A DNA stretch of 42,649 nt from Bacteroidota bacterium (GCA_021823405.1 JAKAOA010000009.1:1-42649), one strand, 5' to 3'; positions 16,267-26,121 are shown, numbered from the stretch's first letter. Numbers and translations: made by a program. The notes: generated from the letters alone by a model not told the origin.

Positions 16267-17952
16267 CTACTTAACTACCTTTGCCGAATAAAAGTTACCG
16301 TTCTCGTCGGTAATTGAAACGAGGTAAACACCGCCGGCTAAATGGCTGATACCGCTAATTTCTATAAGGGAATTGCCGCCTGCACCCGCAACTGCCGATT
16401 GTCGGTAAACTGTACGTCCCATCATATCAACCAATTTTACCGACAGGGTTTGTTGAATGGAGGAGTAAAATTCAACCGTAATAATATTCAGAAAGGGGTT
16501 TGGATAAACTTTGGTCAATACCCCAGCCGTTTTTATTTCAGGTGAACCAAGGATGGTATTGGCTAAGCAGAAATCGGGGATGCCCCATCCCAGTGAATCA
16601 TTAGGGTGTGAATAGAGGGTAGCGCTCTGCTTAATTGCTCTAATGATTTGCATATTTGTGGCGCTGGGATTCGCCTGCCACAGGCAAGCTACTGCGCCCG
16701 CAATGATAGGAGTCGCAAAGGAGGTGCCGCTGCCGTTGGTGACGCCTCCGGAAGGCGAACAGATAGCTATACCAGACGCTTCTGCTACAACATCAGGTTT
16801 TATTCTGCCGTCAGCAGTAGGTCCTGTTCCGCTGAAGGAAGCGTAGTTTCCCGAACCGTCAACTCCCCCTACGGTTAGAATACTGTCAGCATCAGCCGGC
16901 GAATCAATATGCTGCCAGGGACTTCCGCCATTATTACCTGCAGCCACACATACTACTAATCCCTTCTCGGACGCAATTGTTGCCGCTTCACTTGCCACCG
17001 CAAATTTGCCATTCATTTCAGCGTAGGTATAGTTGTCAAAACCTTCATCGAATGTGGTATAACCCAGTGAAGAGGTGATTATATCGGCGCCGGCGCTGTC
17101 GGCATACTCGGCAGCTGATGTCCAGTTATCGTCCTCTATACGATGCTCCGATGCAATATCTTCAGTACGCAGTAGATAATAGTCAGCATCAGCGGCATCG
17201 CCCAAATATTGTCCGGTGAGGTTTCCCGCCATACAACCGAGCACCATTTGTCCGTGATTATCTATATTATTGGTATCATCATAAACAAAGGGTATTTCCC
17301 AAACAAAATCCCAAGTTCCCAACACTCCGCCCCTGTTATAAAGCGAGTCGTAGGCGGGTAGCCACTTTGCAATACCGAAGCGGGCGTCAATCTGCGCTAT
17401 CTGCATCCCCTTTCCCCTATAACCCTTATTATTCAGGCAATCTACACCTATCATGTGTTCCTGGTTATAAGCTGAACCAAGGCTAAAAGAATCAATCGAA
17501 CCGATGTTTGAAGCCCCTCCGTATCTTTCAACAAAACCGTTTGCGGGTGATTTTAGCCCTCTTGAATTATAATTCCCGTCCTTCAATTTATTAATGGTCA
17601 CAAGTGTTCCGTTCTTTACAAAGGGAAGCGCTCTGATAAGGGCTAATTTAGTGGTATCCGGGGCATAAATACTGATGGCGTTGAACCACCGGCTTCTATT
17701 TAAAAGCGTGACTCCTTTTGACACTACGCTGTCTATGTATTGCGGATTGGGCGGCAAGTCGTTCATCTGTATCGCAATATTATACTTGCTGCGTCTCGCC
17801 AATGCCCTTGCCGATAAATATGCGGATGGATTCGTCAATGAGTAAGGGCTGCCATTTTTATCCGTAAACTCTATCCAATACTTGTAAGGTTGGGAGTAAA
17901 CAAAAGCAGCGTAAAGTTCAAAAGCAATTAATAACACTACTATTTTTTTCAT
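16267..17952 (-). CDS. T9SS type A cargo: subtilisin-like S8 serine protease
   Basis: The 561-residue protein has a signal peptide (MKKIVVLLIAFELYAAFVYS), a pro-region of ~150 residues and a complete S8 catalytic set: Asp189 (AQIDARFG), His233 (NHGQMVLGC), the oxyanion Asn340 (AAGNNG) and Ser411 (GSGTSFATP). The end, from VYPNPFLN to HLAGGVYLVSI...SAKVVK, is a type A T9SS sorting domain. It is therefore an extracellular or surface protease. It lies 58 bases downstream of the type B cargo gene at 18011-20608 in the same direction, and I see no clear promoter in the gap, so co-transcription is likely. Confidence 0.93.
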   Translation of the reverse strand: MKKIVVLLIAFELYAAFVYSQPYKYWIEFTDKNGSPYSLTNPSAYLSARALARRSKYNIAIQMNDLPPNPQYIDSVVSKGVTLLNRSRWFNAISIYAPDTTKLALIRALPFVKNGTLVTINKLKDGNYNSRGLKSPANGFVERYGGASNIGSIDSFSLGSAYNQEHMIGVDCLNNKGYRGKGMQIAQIDARFGIAKWLPAYDSLYNRGGVLGTWDFVWEIPFVYDDTNNIDNHGQMVLGCMAGNLTGQYLGDAADADYYLLRTEDIASEHRIEDDNWTSAAEYADSAGADIITSSLGYTTFDEGFDNYTYAEMNGKFAVASEAATIASEKGLVVCVAAGNNGGSPWQHIDSPADADSILTVGGVDGSGNYASFSGTGPTADGRIKPDVVAEASGIAICSPSGGVTNGSGTSFATPIIAGAVACLWQANPSATNMQIIRAIKQSATLYSHPNDSLGWGIPDFCLANTILGSPEIKTAGVLTKVYPNPFLNIITVEFYSSIQQTLSVKLVDMMGRTVYRQSAVAGAGGNSLIEISGISHLAGGVYLVSITDENGNFYSAKVVK

Positions 17953-18010
17953 AAAAACATTTTATAATTGATTAGGATAGAATTAAATCTTTTATCAAAT
18001 CAACAGAAAC

Positions 18011-20608
18011 CTATTTTTCACCCAATACCTCTACAAATCCCTTACGGTCGAATTCGCCTTTGGAGCAAGTCGCTTTAAGAATATAGTAATAAACTCCATC
18101 AGGTACCAAATCCTGGGTGTTTAATACTCTGCCGTTCCATGGCATAGTCGGGTCGGTGGAGATAAAAACCTCTTTACCCCAGCGGTCGTATATTATAATA
18201 GAATACGATGTAAAATTCGCCCATGATGAGGGTTCGCGACTTGGATAAAGGGAGTCAACCGAAACCACAAAATCATCGTTGATGCCATCATTATTCGGGG
18301 TAAATACATTAGGTACATATAAATCGTTGCAAAGTTTTACTACTGTGATGGTTACCGTCCTCTGCGATGTACATCCGCTGCTGTCGGATGCGGTTACGGT
18401 ATAGGTTGTAGTAACCGATGGAGTAGCTATGGGATCCGGGCAACTTATACAACTTAATCCGTATTCAGGCGTCCAGATGAAGCCGGTATCGCCAATGCCG
18501 CTCGCGCTTAACTGGGCGCTATCACCGGGAATAATAGTCGTATCACGTCCGGCATAGAGTGAAAGGTTCTTTAAGGTGACTGTTGTTTGAACTGTGTCCG
18601 GGCATCCTGCTGATACAATTACGCTTAATACTGTATCGTTAGAGGGTGTTATCGTTATGGAACTTGTTGTTGCACCGTTACTCCATTTATAGGTTCCTCC
18701 TCCGGTGGCGGTGATGGTTACCTGCTCTCCGGCGCATATCGTCTGCGGTTTACTTATGGTGGCTGCAGTGCGGTTGGCAACTGTTACCGTTACGGCAGTA
18801 TCTTTGCTGCAGGAACCGTTGGTTATACCAATTGTAAAGGTGGTGGTTGCCGCTGGGGTTACGGTTATGCTGCTTGTAGTGGCGCCATTGCTCCAACTAT
18901 AAGTTCCACCGCCTCCGGCATTGAGAGTTACTGAATCCCCTTTGCAAATAGTGATATTAGGATTGATGGTAACGGCAAGTGTATTTACGGTAACTTTTAC
19001 GGTTCCACTATCGGAGCATCTGCCATTACGCACAACCACCGTATAAGTAGCGGTACCGTTGGGGGTCACGGTTATGGCGCTTGTGGTGGCTCCAGTATTC
19101 CATAAATAGTTACCGCCACCGGTTGCATAAAGCACCGCAGTATCGCCGGTACAGATATTCCGGTTCGGGCTTACAGTTATTGTGGGCGTATTATACACAT
19201 CAACGGTTATAGAGGCGCTATCGGTACATGTACCGTTATGTACAACTACAGTATATGTTGTAGTGTTGTTCGGAGTAACATTGATACTGCCGGATGTAGC
19301 CCCGTTGTTCCATCTGTAAGTTCCGCCGCCTGTTGCTGTCAGAATAGTATTACTCCCTTTGCAGATGGCGGTGTCGCCGTTCATTGTTATAGTCAACGCC
19401 CCTGCAGTAACATGTATATTTCTTTTTACAGTATCAGTACCGGCGCAGGAAGTGATAATCGCCTGTACCATGTATGTGCCCGATGTGCTGTAAACAACTG
19501 TTGGGTATTGTGAGTTTGAGCTAGCCGGATTACCCCCGGCAAATGACCAATTCCAGTTTACAGACATATCTGTGGAATCGTAGGTAGTAATGCCGGTAAA
19601 ATGCACAGTATCGTTTCCGCAGGCAATTGTATCGGAAATCAGGAAGGAACTGGTAGGGGAGTATTGCCAAAAGTCATTTAAAAAGGGACCGGAAAAGGTT
19701 CCGGTGCTGTCTGCACCGACACCAATATATCCAGTGTCATTTATAGCAAAAGCAGCTCCATAAGACCGCGCAATCCGTCCTAACTTGCTAAACTTACACC
19801 ATGATGCGGTTACAGTATCGTAAATTAAGCCAAGAGGCATGGACTTTCCTGTACCGTCTCTTCCCGCGCAGACATAAGCCTTTGTTCCAATTACAAAGGA
19901 TCGCGGACAACCGCACAATCCATTTAGACGTGCCGGGACTGGAGCTATTGGCGTCCAAGTATCAGTTCCAGTATCATACCTGTACATAGCGTTATGATAA
20001 TTCGAACCATCCCAACCAGCGCCGGCATAGCCCGTCTTTCCAATCGAAAATGTCAGCAGCCCCTCTAACTGACCTCCAGGAAAATTTGACTTCTGTGTCC
20101 AAGTATTTGTAACACCATTGTACATCCAGACACTTGGATTATAAGGCGGTCCCCCATTTGAACCGCAAACAACCCAACATTTTTCACCAATTACGAAACA
20201 TGAAGCGTCATACAATCCTAATGCGGGAAAGGATGCCATTGCAGTCCAAGTGTTTAATAAAGGATCGTAACGCCAAAGGTCTGTCGCCATCGTATTAAAT
20301 GATGTTTGTCCTAATCCGACATACCCGTAACCACCCATACTGAAATGGGTAGGCGACCACGACCCTTGACCAGGATAATTGGCTATTTGACTCCAAGTAT
20401 TGGTTATTTGATTCCATCTATAAAAATCATTTAAATAACTTCCATCATAACCGCAACCAATGTAGCCATAATTATTAATGGCAAACTCTGCGACCAGCGT
20501 GCGAGGCGTTCCTAAAAAATTCGCCTTCTGCGTCCATCCAATCTGTCCAAAGCCAACTTTGCCGATAAGAAATACAGTCACCGTAATTATAAATTTATTC
20601 CAATACAT
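18011..20608 (-). CDS. T9SS type B cargo: kelch propeller, PKD and Ig-like repeats
   Basis: The 865-residue protein begins MYWNKFIITVTVFLIGKVGFGQ, a signal peptide. Residues ~25-320 carry kelch-like repeats (GYIGCGYDGSYLNDFYRW, GYVGLGQ..., NTWTAMASFP, AYVCAGRDG), probably a beta-propeller. A PKD-type domain follows at ~325-400 (VNWNWSFAGGNPASS). Then come four tandem Ig-like repeats of ~70 residues with the core ICxGDxxxLxATGGGxYxWxNGATTSSITVTP, and a fifth diverged unit. The last ~105 residues (YVPNVFTPNNDGINDDF...IIYDRWGKEVF...DGVYYYILKA) are the gliding-motility-associated type B sorting domain. It is likely a surface protein, possibly an adhesin. The Ig-like array is repetitive at DNA level over about 18600-19400. 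Confidence 0.9.
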   Translation of the reverse strand: MYWNKFIITVTVFLIGKVGFGQIGWTQKANFLGTPRTLVAEFAINNYGYIGCGYDGSYLNDFYRWNQITNTWSQIANYPGQGSWSPTHFSMGGYGYVGLGQTSFNTMATDLWRYDPLLNTWTAMASFPALGLYDASCFVIGEKCWVVCGSNGGPPYNPSVWMYNGVTNTWTQKSNFPGGQLEGLLTFSIGKTGYAGAGWDGSNYHNAMYRYDTGTDTWTPIAPVPARLNGLCGCPRSFVIGTKAYVCAGRDGTGKSMPLGLIYDTVTASWCKFSKLGRIARSYGAAFAINDTGYIGVGADSTGTFSGPFLNDFWQYSPTSSFLISDTIACGNDTVHFTGITTYDSTDMSVNWNWSFAGGNPASSNSQYPTVVYSTSGTYMVQAIITSCAGTDTVKRNIHVTAGALTITMNGDTAICKGSNTILTATGGGTYRWNNGATSGSINVTPNNTTTYTVVVHNGTCTDSASITVDVYNTPTITVSPNRNICTGDTAVLYATGGGNYLWNTGATTSAITVTPNGTATYTVVVRNGRCSDSGTVKVTVNTLAVTINPNITICKGDSVTLNAGGGGTYSWSNGATTSSITVTPAATTTFTIGITNGSCSKDTAVTVTVANRTAATISKPQTICAGEQVTITATGGGTYKWSNGATTSSITITPSNDTVLSVIVSAGCPDTVQTTVTLKNLSLYAGRDTTIIPGDSAQLSASGIGDTGFIWTPEYGLSCISCPDPIATPSVTTTYTVTASDSSGCTSQRTVTITVVKLCNDLYVPNVFTPNNDGINDDFVVSVDSLYPSREPSSWANFTSYSIIIYDRWGKEVFISTDPTMPWNGRVLNTQDLVPDGVYYYILKATCSKGEFDRKGFVEVLGEK

Positions 20609-20619
20609 ACATAAGTATC

Positions 20620-20649
20620 TAAAAATACATGATTATATCTTTTATTCAA
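20620..20649 (-). promoter_or_regulatory. Probable promoter of the 20608-16267 cargo pair
   Basis: On the minus strand TTG at 20649-20647 is followed after 19 bases by TATTTTTA at 20627-20620. Only the last base differs from TAnnTTTG. The ATG follows 11 bases later at 20608. Confidence 0.45.
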
Positions 20650-20851
20650 TATTTTAGAATTCTCAAACAAAGTTATGTTTTTTTTCGATATAATTGAACT
20701 TCAGCAAATCCATTCTGCTTATTAATTTAGAGATACCTGAAAAACCGATTTAAATGTACAGCAAAAGAGCGATATCACCTACTTGTATCAGGTTTAAGAA
20801 TTATCCGATAATTGTCAATTAGATTAAAATCCCCTTGTTAGAGTTTATCGC

Positions 20852-20859
20852 TAAATTTG
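20852..20859 (+). promoter_or_regulatory. -7 element TAAATTTG, 4 bases before start codon
   Basis: TAAATTTG at 20852-20859 is separated by TCCG from the ATG at 20864. A TTG at 20835 is too close (14 bases) to be a normal -33 element. Confidence 0.4.
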
Positions 20860-20863
20860 TCCG

Positions 20864-22474
20864 ATGGCAGATATAGCGTTTTGTAGCTTTTATATTATTC
20901 TTTTTTCCATTATCATTTTAAAGGCGGAATTTTTCAGATTACCGGCATTCGGCCCATATACCACTATTTATCTCTTTTATCTCAAATTGATTTGTGCTGT
21001 TGCGCTTTGGTATCTATACTCGCATATATCAGCCCAACGCTTTACTTCCGATATATTCAAACATTTCGACGATGGTGTTATCCTCTATAATCGTATCCAT
21101 AAAAGTCCCGGCGACTTTATAAAAATGATTACGGGCATTCACGATTCGGACCCCGCTATCCATGCGATATACGCACAGATGAACAGTTGGGCGAATGGCA
21201 ATCAAAGTTTATTTTATGATAACAGCCATTTTATCATCCGGTTGAACGCCCTATTCATGTTATTATCACTAGGACATTACGGGGTGCATGTAATTTTTAT
21301 GTGTTTTCTTTCACTTACAGGTCTTGTTCTGATTTACAAGAGGTTTTACAGGGTATGTAGCAACACGCGTATTGGTCTTTTAGCGGCTATATTCTTATTT
21401 CCTTCAGTTTTACTCTGGTCATCAGGAATAATAAAGGAGCCGATTGTTTTTGCCGGAATGGGATTGCTATTATATTATTTTGATAATCTAATGCAGAGTC
21501 GGGGAAACAAGTTAAAGAATATTATCCTTACGCTTCTCGGAATTGTTATCATCTTTGAGAATAAATCCTATGCAGCCATCTGTGTATTACCATGTATGCT
21601 ATCTGATTTGGCTATAGGCGGGCTCTCTTTTTGCAGAAGGAGACCGGGACTCACGTATCTTACAATTACATCCTGTTATTTGTTTCTCGGCATTAATATA
21701 AATTTGTTCGGGGCGCCTATAAGTCCGCTGGGAATACTGGCAGCAAAACAAACGGACTTCAACCATATTGCAAATAGCGGAATTTATCTTGAAGAAAAAA
21801 ACGATAATGATACTTATGCCTTCCTGCCATCAGAGGACACCTTGTTACTGTTGCCTGCCTCAAATTATACCGATTCTATTCTGCGAAATAGAGGTTTTGG
21901 GTTCATGTCCTGTCCGGCTTTTACCAGTTTTGAGATAAGAACTAAGAGATTCGCATACTTCACACTCCGGCAGGGAACAAAATATAAGCAGTTCCACAAT
22001 CATTATGGTGATACCACCTGCCTTACCGCCGAAACTAAAACCCTTTACTGGCTTCAGGTTTATGGTGAACCGGCGAAAAGCAGGATACAAATAGAGCCCA
22101 TATCACATACTTTAGCAGGTTTGATATCCCACGTTCCACAGGCGCTTGCTATAACACTAATCCGTCCTTTCCCCGGCGAAATTCATTCACTTACAGCATT
22201 TCTTGAATTTGTAGAGAATATTTTATTATGGGTGTTGGTTATAGTTGCATTCATTTCACCAAAGCGATTTTTAAAATCAGTAAAGAGCGAAATCATCATC
22301 CGGAATGAATTTTGGAGGACATTTTATTTTTGTCTAACATATTGCTTGCTCATGTTCACTCTTATAGGGCTTGTAACGCCACTGTATGGCGGGATTGAAA
22401 GATACAGAACGCTTGCCATGCCTTTTCTTCTTATTTTGTTGCTGCTAATCTTTTATAAAAGAACTCAATCTTAA
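20864..22474 (+). CDS. Polytopic membrane protein of unknown function
   Basis: The 536-residue protein has hydrophobic segments from residue 5 onward, about ten in all, with a large hydrophilic region at ~300-400. After the second segment it has an acidic loop (DIFKHFDDGVILYNRIH), then SWANGNQSLFYDNSHFIIRLNAL and FLFPSVLLWSSGIIKEP. These features recall GT-C glycosyltransferases and related polymer-export proteins, but no diagnostic motif is visible. It ends 2 bases before the permease gene at 22477, so the two form an operon. Confidence 0.65.
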   Translation: MADIAFCSFYIILFSIIILKAEFFRLPAFGPYTTIYLFYLKLICAVALWYLYSHISAQRFTSDIFKHFDDGVILYNRIHKSPGDFIKMITGIHDSDPAIHAIYAQMNSWANGNQSLFYDNSHFIIRLNALFMLLSLGHYGVHVIFMCFLSLTGLVLIYKRFYRVCSNTRIGLLAAIFLFPSVLLWSSGIIKEPIVFAGMGLLLYYFDNLMQSRGNKLKNIILTLLGIVIIFENKSYAAICVLPCMLSDLAIGGLSFCRRRPGLTYLTITSCYLFLGININLFGAPISPLGILAAKQTDFNHIANSGIYLEEKNDNDTYAFLPSEDTLLLLPASNYTDSILRNRGFGFMSCPAFTSFEIRTKRFAYFTLRQGTKYKQFHNHYGDTTCLTAETKTLYWLQVYGEPAKSRIQIEPISHTLAGLISHVPQALAITLIRPFPGEIHSLTAFLEFVENILLWVLVIVAFISPKRFLKSVKSEIIIRNEFWRTFYFCLTYCLLMFTLIGLVTPLYGGIERYRTLAMPFLLILLLLIFYKRTQS

Positions 22475-22476
22475 TT

Positions 22477-24219
22477 ATGCCGTTATTTCCCGAACGACTT
22501 AGCCGCAAGAAGTCCATACACGATATTCTCCGGCAAATTGATGAGGATGATAAAAATAATTCTGTACCGCAGTTCAGGCGCATATTGTCGGTAAGAGACC
22601 TGACTGCGATGGGAATAGCCGCTATTATTGGTGCGGGCATATTCTCAACGGTAGGTAAAGCATGTTATGATGGTGGTCCGGGTGTAATATTTCTCTTTAT
22701 TATCACGGCTATCGTTTGCGCATTTTCAGCCCTCTGTTACGCCGAATTTGCCGCTCGCATCCCAATTTCAGGAAGCGCTTATACCTATTCATACGTAGCA
22801 TTTGGCGAATTTGTTGCGTGGATTATCGGCTGGGACCTGCTCATGGAATATGCCATTGGGAATATAGTAGTAGCTATTTCATGGTCAGCCAATCTTAATA
22901 GTTTACTTCAAAATATGGGCTTTCATCTGCCGGGTTTTTTAAGTTACAGTATGCTCGATGTAAAAAACGGTAATGACACCTTTCTGGCTCTCGCCTTACG
23001 GCACCATACGGCATCAGCTGATATTCAAACCATGCATAATACTTGGATAAATGCGCCACATCTGGCGGGAATACCGGTAATTTTAAACATTCCTGCACTT
23101 CTTATAACGGTATTTATAACATGGCTCGTTTTTGTAGGAATCAAGGAGTCAAGAACGGGTGGGAACATAATGGTTGCCTTTAAGTTAATCATAATAATAA
23201 TGGTAATAGCCATTGGTTTTTTTTATGTAACTCCCTCTAACTGGATTCCATTTCTGCCCAACGGGATGGGGGGCGTTATGAAAGGAGTATCGGCTGTATT
23301 CTTCGCATACATCGGTTTTGATGCCATAACCACCACTGCCGAAGAATGCAAAAATCCGCAGCAAGACCTGCCGAAAGGTATGATTTATTCTCTCATTATT
23401 TGTACCGTTCTATATGTATTTATCGCCCTCGCCCTTACGGGAATGGTAAAATATACCAACCTGAATACGGGTGATTTTCTAGCTCATGCCTTCAACCTGA
23501 TTGGGTTGAACTGGCTTGGGGGTATAGTTGCTTTAAGCGCTCTTGTAGCTACCACAAGCGTTCTATTAGTTTTCCAACTGGGACAACCCCGTATTTGGAT
23601 GAGTATGAGCCGGGACGGTTTATTGCCGCCATCTTTTAAGAAAATTCATCCCAAATACAGGACTCCCTCTTTTTCCACCATCGTTACCGGGCTTATGGTA
23701 GGTATTCCGGCGCTTTTTCTTGATTCCGATTTTGTAACCGACCTCACGAGTATCGGCACCCTCTTCGCCTTTGTTCTTGTGTGCGGTGGGGTACTTCTGT
23801 TGCCGAAGGACATCGTAAATCCAAAGCCGAAATTCAGCGTACCATATATCAACGGTAGGTTTTGGCTCCCGGTTATACTAGCGGTTGTTTTTATGGTCAT
23901 TAACTCTGTTTATCCAAAATTTTATTCCGCTATTCTGATGCCGCGTAAAGCTGCGGCCGTAAGCCATACCACTGTAGTAGCTGTGTTGTGGCAAAACACA
24001 CCTTATTATGTCTTTGGTTTACTATGCGTATTTTTCACCATTCTCTCGATTGTCCGAAAACTATCACTTATACCTGTGCTCGGTCTTCTCTCATGTTTTT
24101 ATCTGATGACCGAACTGGGAATTTTGAACTGGGCAAGGTTTTTTATCTGGCTCATCATAGGACTTGTTATCTATTTTACTTATGGAATAAAACACAGTAA
24201 ACTAAGAAATATAAGTTAA
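22477..24219 (+). CDS. Amino-acid permease, APC superfamily (cationic amino-acid transporter type)
   Basis: This 580-residue inner-membrane transporter has 12 or more TM segments. The APC signature is clear in the first helix: LTAMGIAAIIGAGIFSTVG (47-65), where the unwound GAGIF segment binds the substrate amine. Helix 6 carries VFFAYIGFDAITTTAEECKN, typical of the CAT/YfnA branch. The length and the loop before helix 8 (MSRDGLLPPSFKKIHPKYRT) also fit that branch. The substrate cannot be read from sequence. It follows the membrane protein gene by 2 bases. Confidence 0.9.
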   Translation: MPLFPERLSRKKSIHDILRQIDEDDKNNSVPQFRRILSVRDLTAMGIAAIIGAGIFSTVGKACYDGGPGVIFLFIITAIVCAFSALCYAEFAARIPISGSAYTYSYVAFGEFVAWIIGWDLLMEYAIGNIVVAISWSANLNSLLQNMGFHLPGFLSYSMLDVKNGNDTFLALALRHHTASADIQTMHNTWINAPHLAGIPVILNIPALLITVFITWLVFVGIKESRTGGNIMVAFKLIIIIMVIAIGFFYVTPSNWIPFLPNGMGGVMKGVSAVFFAYIGFDAITTTAEECKNPQQDLPKGMIYSLIICTVLYVFIALALTGMVKYTNLNTGDFLAHAFNLIGLNWLGGIVALSALVATTSVLLVFQLGQPRIWMSMSRDGLLPPSFKKIHPKYRTPSFSTIVTGLMVGIPALFLDSDFVTDLTSIGTLFAFVLVCGGVLLLPKDIVNPKPKFSVPYINGRFWLPVILAVVFMVINSVYPKFYSAILMPRKAAAVSHTTVVAVLWQNTPYYVFGLLCVFFTILSIVRKLSLIPVLGLLSCFYLMTELGILNWARFFIWLIIGLVIYFTYGIKHSKLRNIS

Positions 24220-24437
24220 AAATGAATGCGGTTAATTCAGAAGGGGTTTTAATTTTAACAATGGCAGATGGATACATCATGTTGAAATTTTTTAAATCCG
24301 GGCTGACTTCACCGAATACTGAAAACAAATAATTGCATAATGAACGGTCGGTATTTGAGGGTACAGATAGTTATTAGCACAGCCAAGCGTATTGTTACAG
24401 GACACAGTATTTTTTTGGCATACCGATCACAATTGAA

Positions 24438-24487
24438 CCCGATAGCTATCGGGACGCGATCGTAAAATCAATTACGAGCAGTGCATA
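24438..24487 (+). repeat. Dispersed palindrome-plus-tail repeat, copy B, upstream of GH3 gene
   Basis: The 16-bp perfect palindrome CCCGATAGCTATCGGG (24438-24453) is followed by ACGCGATCGTAAAATCA and then ATTACGAGCA. Against copy C on the minus strand the tail matches at all but a few positions. The left flank AATTGAACC is shared with the palindrome at 1598-1617. The element points towards the GH3 gene, whose start is about 100 bases downstream. Confidence 0.7.
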
Positions 24488-24571
24488 TTTCTGCGTTTTA
24501 TCATTTTATCTAAAATCTGCTTTTTCCGTTTCGTAGTTCATAGAAAAACAGGCGATGAACTTTAGAATTCC

Positions 24572-24579
24572 TAATTTTG
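24572..24579 (+). promoter_or_regulatory. -7 element TAATTTTG, 4 bases before start codon
   Basis: TAATTTTG at 24572-24579 is followed by TATT and then the ATG at 24584. No TTG was found at the -33 distance. Confidence 0.4.
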
Positions 24580-24583
24580 TATT

Positions 24584-26110
24584 ATGCCTATTATAAATTC
24601 CATAGTGTCATGGTTAATGAAGAAGCGTATGCACCAGATAGAACTATTCATCAAATATCCTTATGAGGTTCAGCAGGAGTGGTTCAGAAAACTACTCGAT
24701 TCAGCTAAGGATACCGAATGGGGAAGAATGTATGGATACTCATCCATTAACAGTGTGGAAGAATTCCGTAGTCGCGTTCCCGTTCAGGAATACGACGACC
24801 TCAAGCCATATATTGACCGGCTACGTAAAGGAGAACAAAATATTCTTTGGAATAGCGATATTGTATGGTTTGCTAAGTCGTCGGGTACAACAAACGATAA
24901 AAGCAAATACATCCCGGTAAGCGAGGAATCACTCAATGATTGCCATTACAAAGGCGGGAAGGATATGTTAACGCTATATTGCAACACCTATACTGATACG
25001 CACATGTTCGACGGTAAAACGCTCTCACTGGTAGGAAGCTTTAACAGCCCTGATGACTCATTATTTGCGCGTGCCGGAGATCTTTCAGCCATACTCACGG
25101 AGAATTTACCGCTCTGGGCGGAATTCTTTCGTGCACCAGACCGTTCGATAGCGCTTATGAGCGAATGGGAGGAGAAAATGGATAAGTTCGCTAAAGCGGT
25201 AATGAATGAGAATATAACCGTATTAAGCGCGGTGCCATCCTGGTTGTTGGTACTACTTAATCATACGCTTTCGGGGAGCGGAAAACAGAGCATTGCTACA
25301 CTTTGGCCTAATCTTGAAGTTTATTTTCATGGAGGGGTAAACTTTTTACCTTATAGGGAACAATTTGTCGAAATGTTCAAACCGCTTGATGTGCATTACT
25401 GGGAAATATACAATGCCTCGGAGGGCTTTTTCGGGCTGCAAAGTAGCGCTAATAACAGCAATCTATTGTTAATGCTTGACTATGGTATTTATTATGAGTT
25501 TATCGAAGTCAAAAATATCGCCAGGCGTGAGCCATGCCTCTCCTTACATGAAGTAAAGCCGGGTATCAACTATGCGCTAGTAATATCAACCAGCGGAGGA
25601 TTATGGCGCTATCTGATTGGAGATACCATTATGTTTTCATCGGTTAATCCATTTATGTTCACCATAACTGGCAGGGTAAAGCACTTTATCAATGCCTTTG
25701 GAGAAGAACTGATTATTGATAATGCAGAAAAGGCGTTAAATGCGGCATGCGAGCGCACCGGCGCCATTGTTCAGGAATATTCAGTCGCTCCTGTTTATAT
25801 GAAAAAGGGGGCTAAAGGAGCTCACGAATGGCTCATCGAATTTAAGAAAATGCCAGATAACCTTAACTATTTTAAAGAATCACTTGATAATGCCTTGAAA
25901 AGCCAGAATTCAGATTACGAAGCGAAGCGATATAAGGACATAACCCTTACTGCGCCAATTATACAAACATTACCGGAAGGTACATTTTTCAGGTGGATGA
26001 AGATGAGGGACAAACTGGGCGGGCAGAATAAGGTTCCCCGGTTGTCGAATGACCGACGGTATGTTGAGGAGATTTTACAGTTGGTAAAAGATGTAGTGGT
26101 ACAAAAATAA
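24584..26110 (+). CDS. GH3 family protein (acyl-adenylate/amido synthetase fold)
   Basis: The 508-residue protein belongs to the GH3 family, known in plants for conjugating hormones such as auxin or jasmonate to amino acids through an acyl-adenylate. The ATP-binding motif WFAKSSGTTNDKSKYIP lies at 95-111. EIYNASEGFFGLQ (about 288-300) and LWRYLIGDTIMF are further family motifs. There is no signal peptide. Bacterial members are common in Bacteroidota and their substrate is unknown. It converges closely (11-base gap) on the gene at 26122. Confidence 0.9.
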   Translation: MPIINSIVSWLMKKRMHQIELFIKYPYEVQQEWFRKLLDSAKDTEWGRMYGYSSINSVEEFRSRVPVQEYDDLKPYIDRLRKGEQNILWNSDIVWFAKSSGTTNDKSKYIPVSEESLNDCHYKGGKDMLTLYCNTYTDTHMFDGKTLSLVGSFNSPDDSLFARAGDLSAILTENLPLWAEFFRAPDRSIALMSEWEEKMDKFAKAVMNENITVLSAVPSWLLVLLNHTLSGSGKQSIATLWPNLEVYFHGGVNFLPYREQFVEMFKPLDVHYWEIYNASEGFFGLQSSANNSNLLLMLDYGIYYEFIEVKNIARREPCLSLHEVKPGINYALVISTSGGLWRYLIGDTIMFSSVNPFMFTITGRVKHFINAFGEELIIDNAEKALNAACERTGAIVQEYSVAPVYMKKGAKGAHEWLIEFKKMPDNLNYFKESLDNALKSQNSDYEAKRYKDITLTAPIIQTLPEGTFFRWMKMRDKLGGQNKVPRLSNDRRYVEEILQLVKDVVVQK

Positions 26111-26121
26111 AGTTACCTTAT

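Larger units (their letters stand above)
24220..24583. other. Intergenic region of 364 bases with repeat and promoter element
   Basis: No convincing gene is present. A 36-codon frame at 24222-24332 has no recognisable product. The stretch contains full copy B of the palindrome-plus-tail repeat (24438-24487) and a TAATTTTG element just before the GH3 gene. The rest is AT-rich with no further structure that I can see. Confidence 0.6.

Noticed and set aside
18600-19400. Tandem repeat resembling a CRISPR or satellite array
   Set aside because: The periodicity of about 210 bases is in frame and reflects the Ig-like protein repeats of the type B cargo.
24309-24324. ACTTCACCGAAT shared with 31735-31746, considered as part of the dispersed repeat
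   Set aside because: It is only about 12 bases long, in a different orientation and distance relative to the palindrome, and is expected by chance in 42 kb.
24222-24332. 36-codon frame after the amino-acid permease
   Set aside because: It has no recognisable product and no promoter element.
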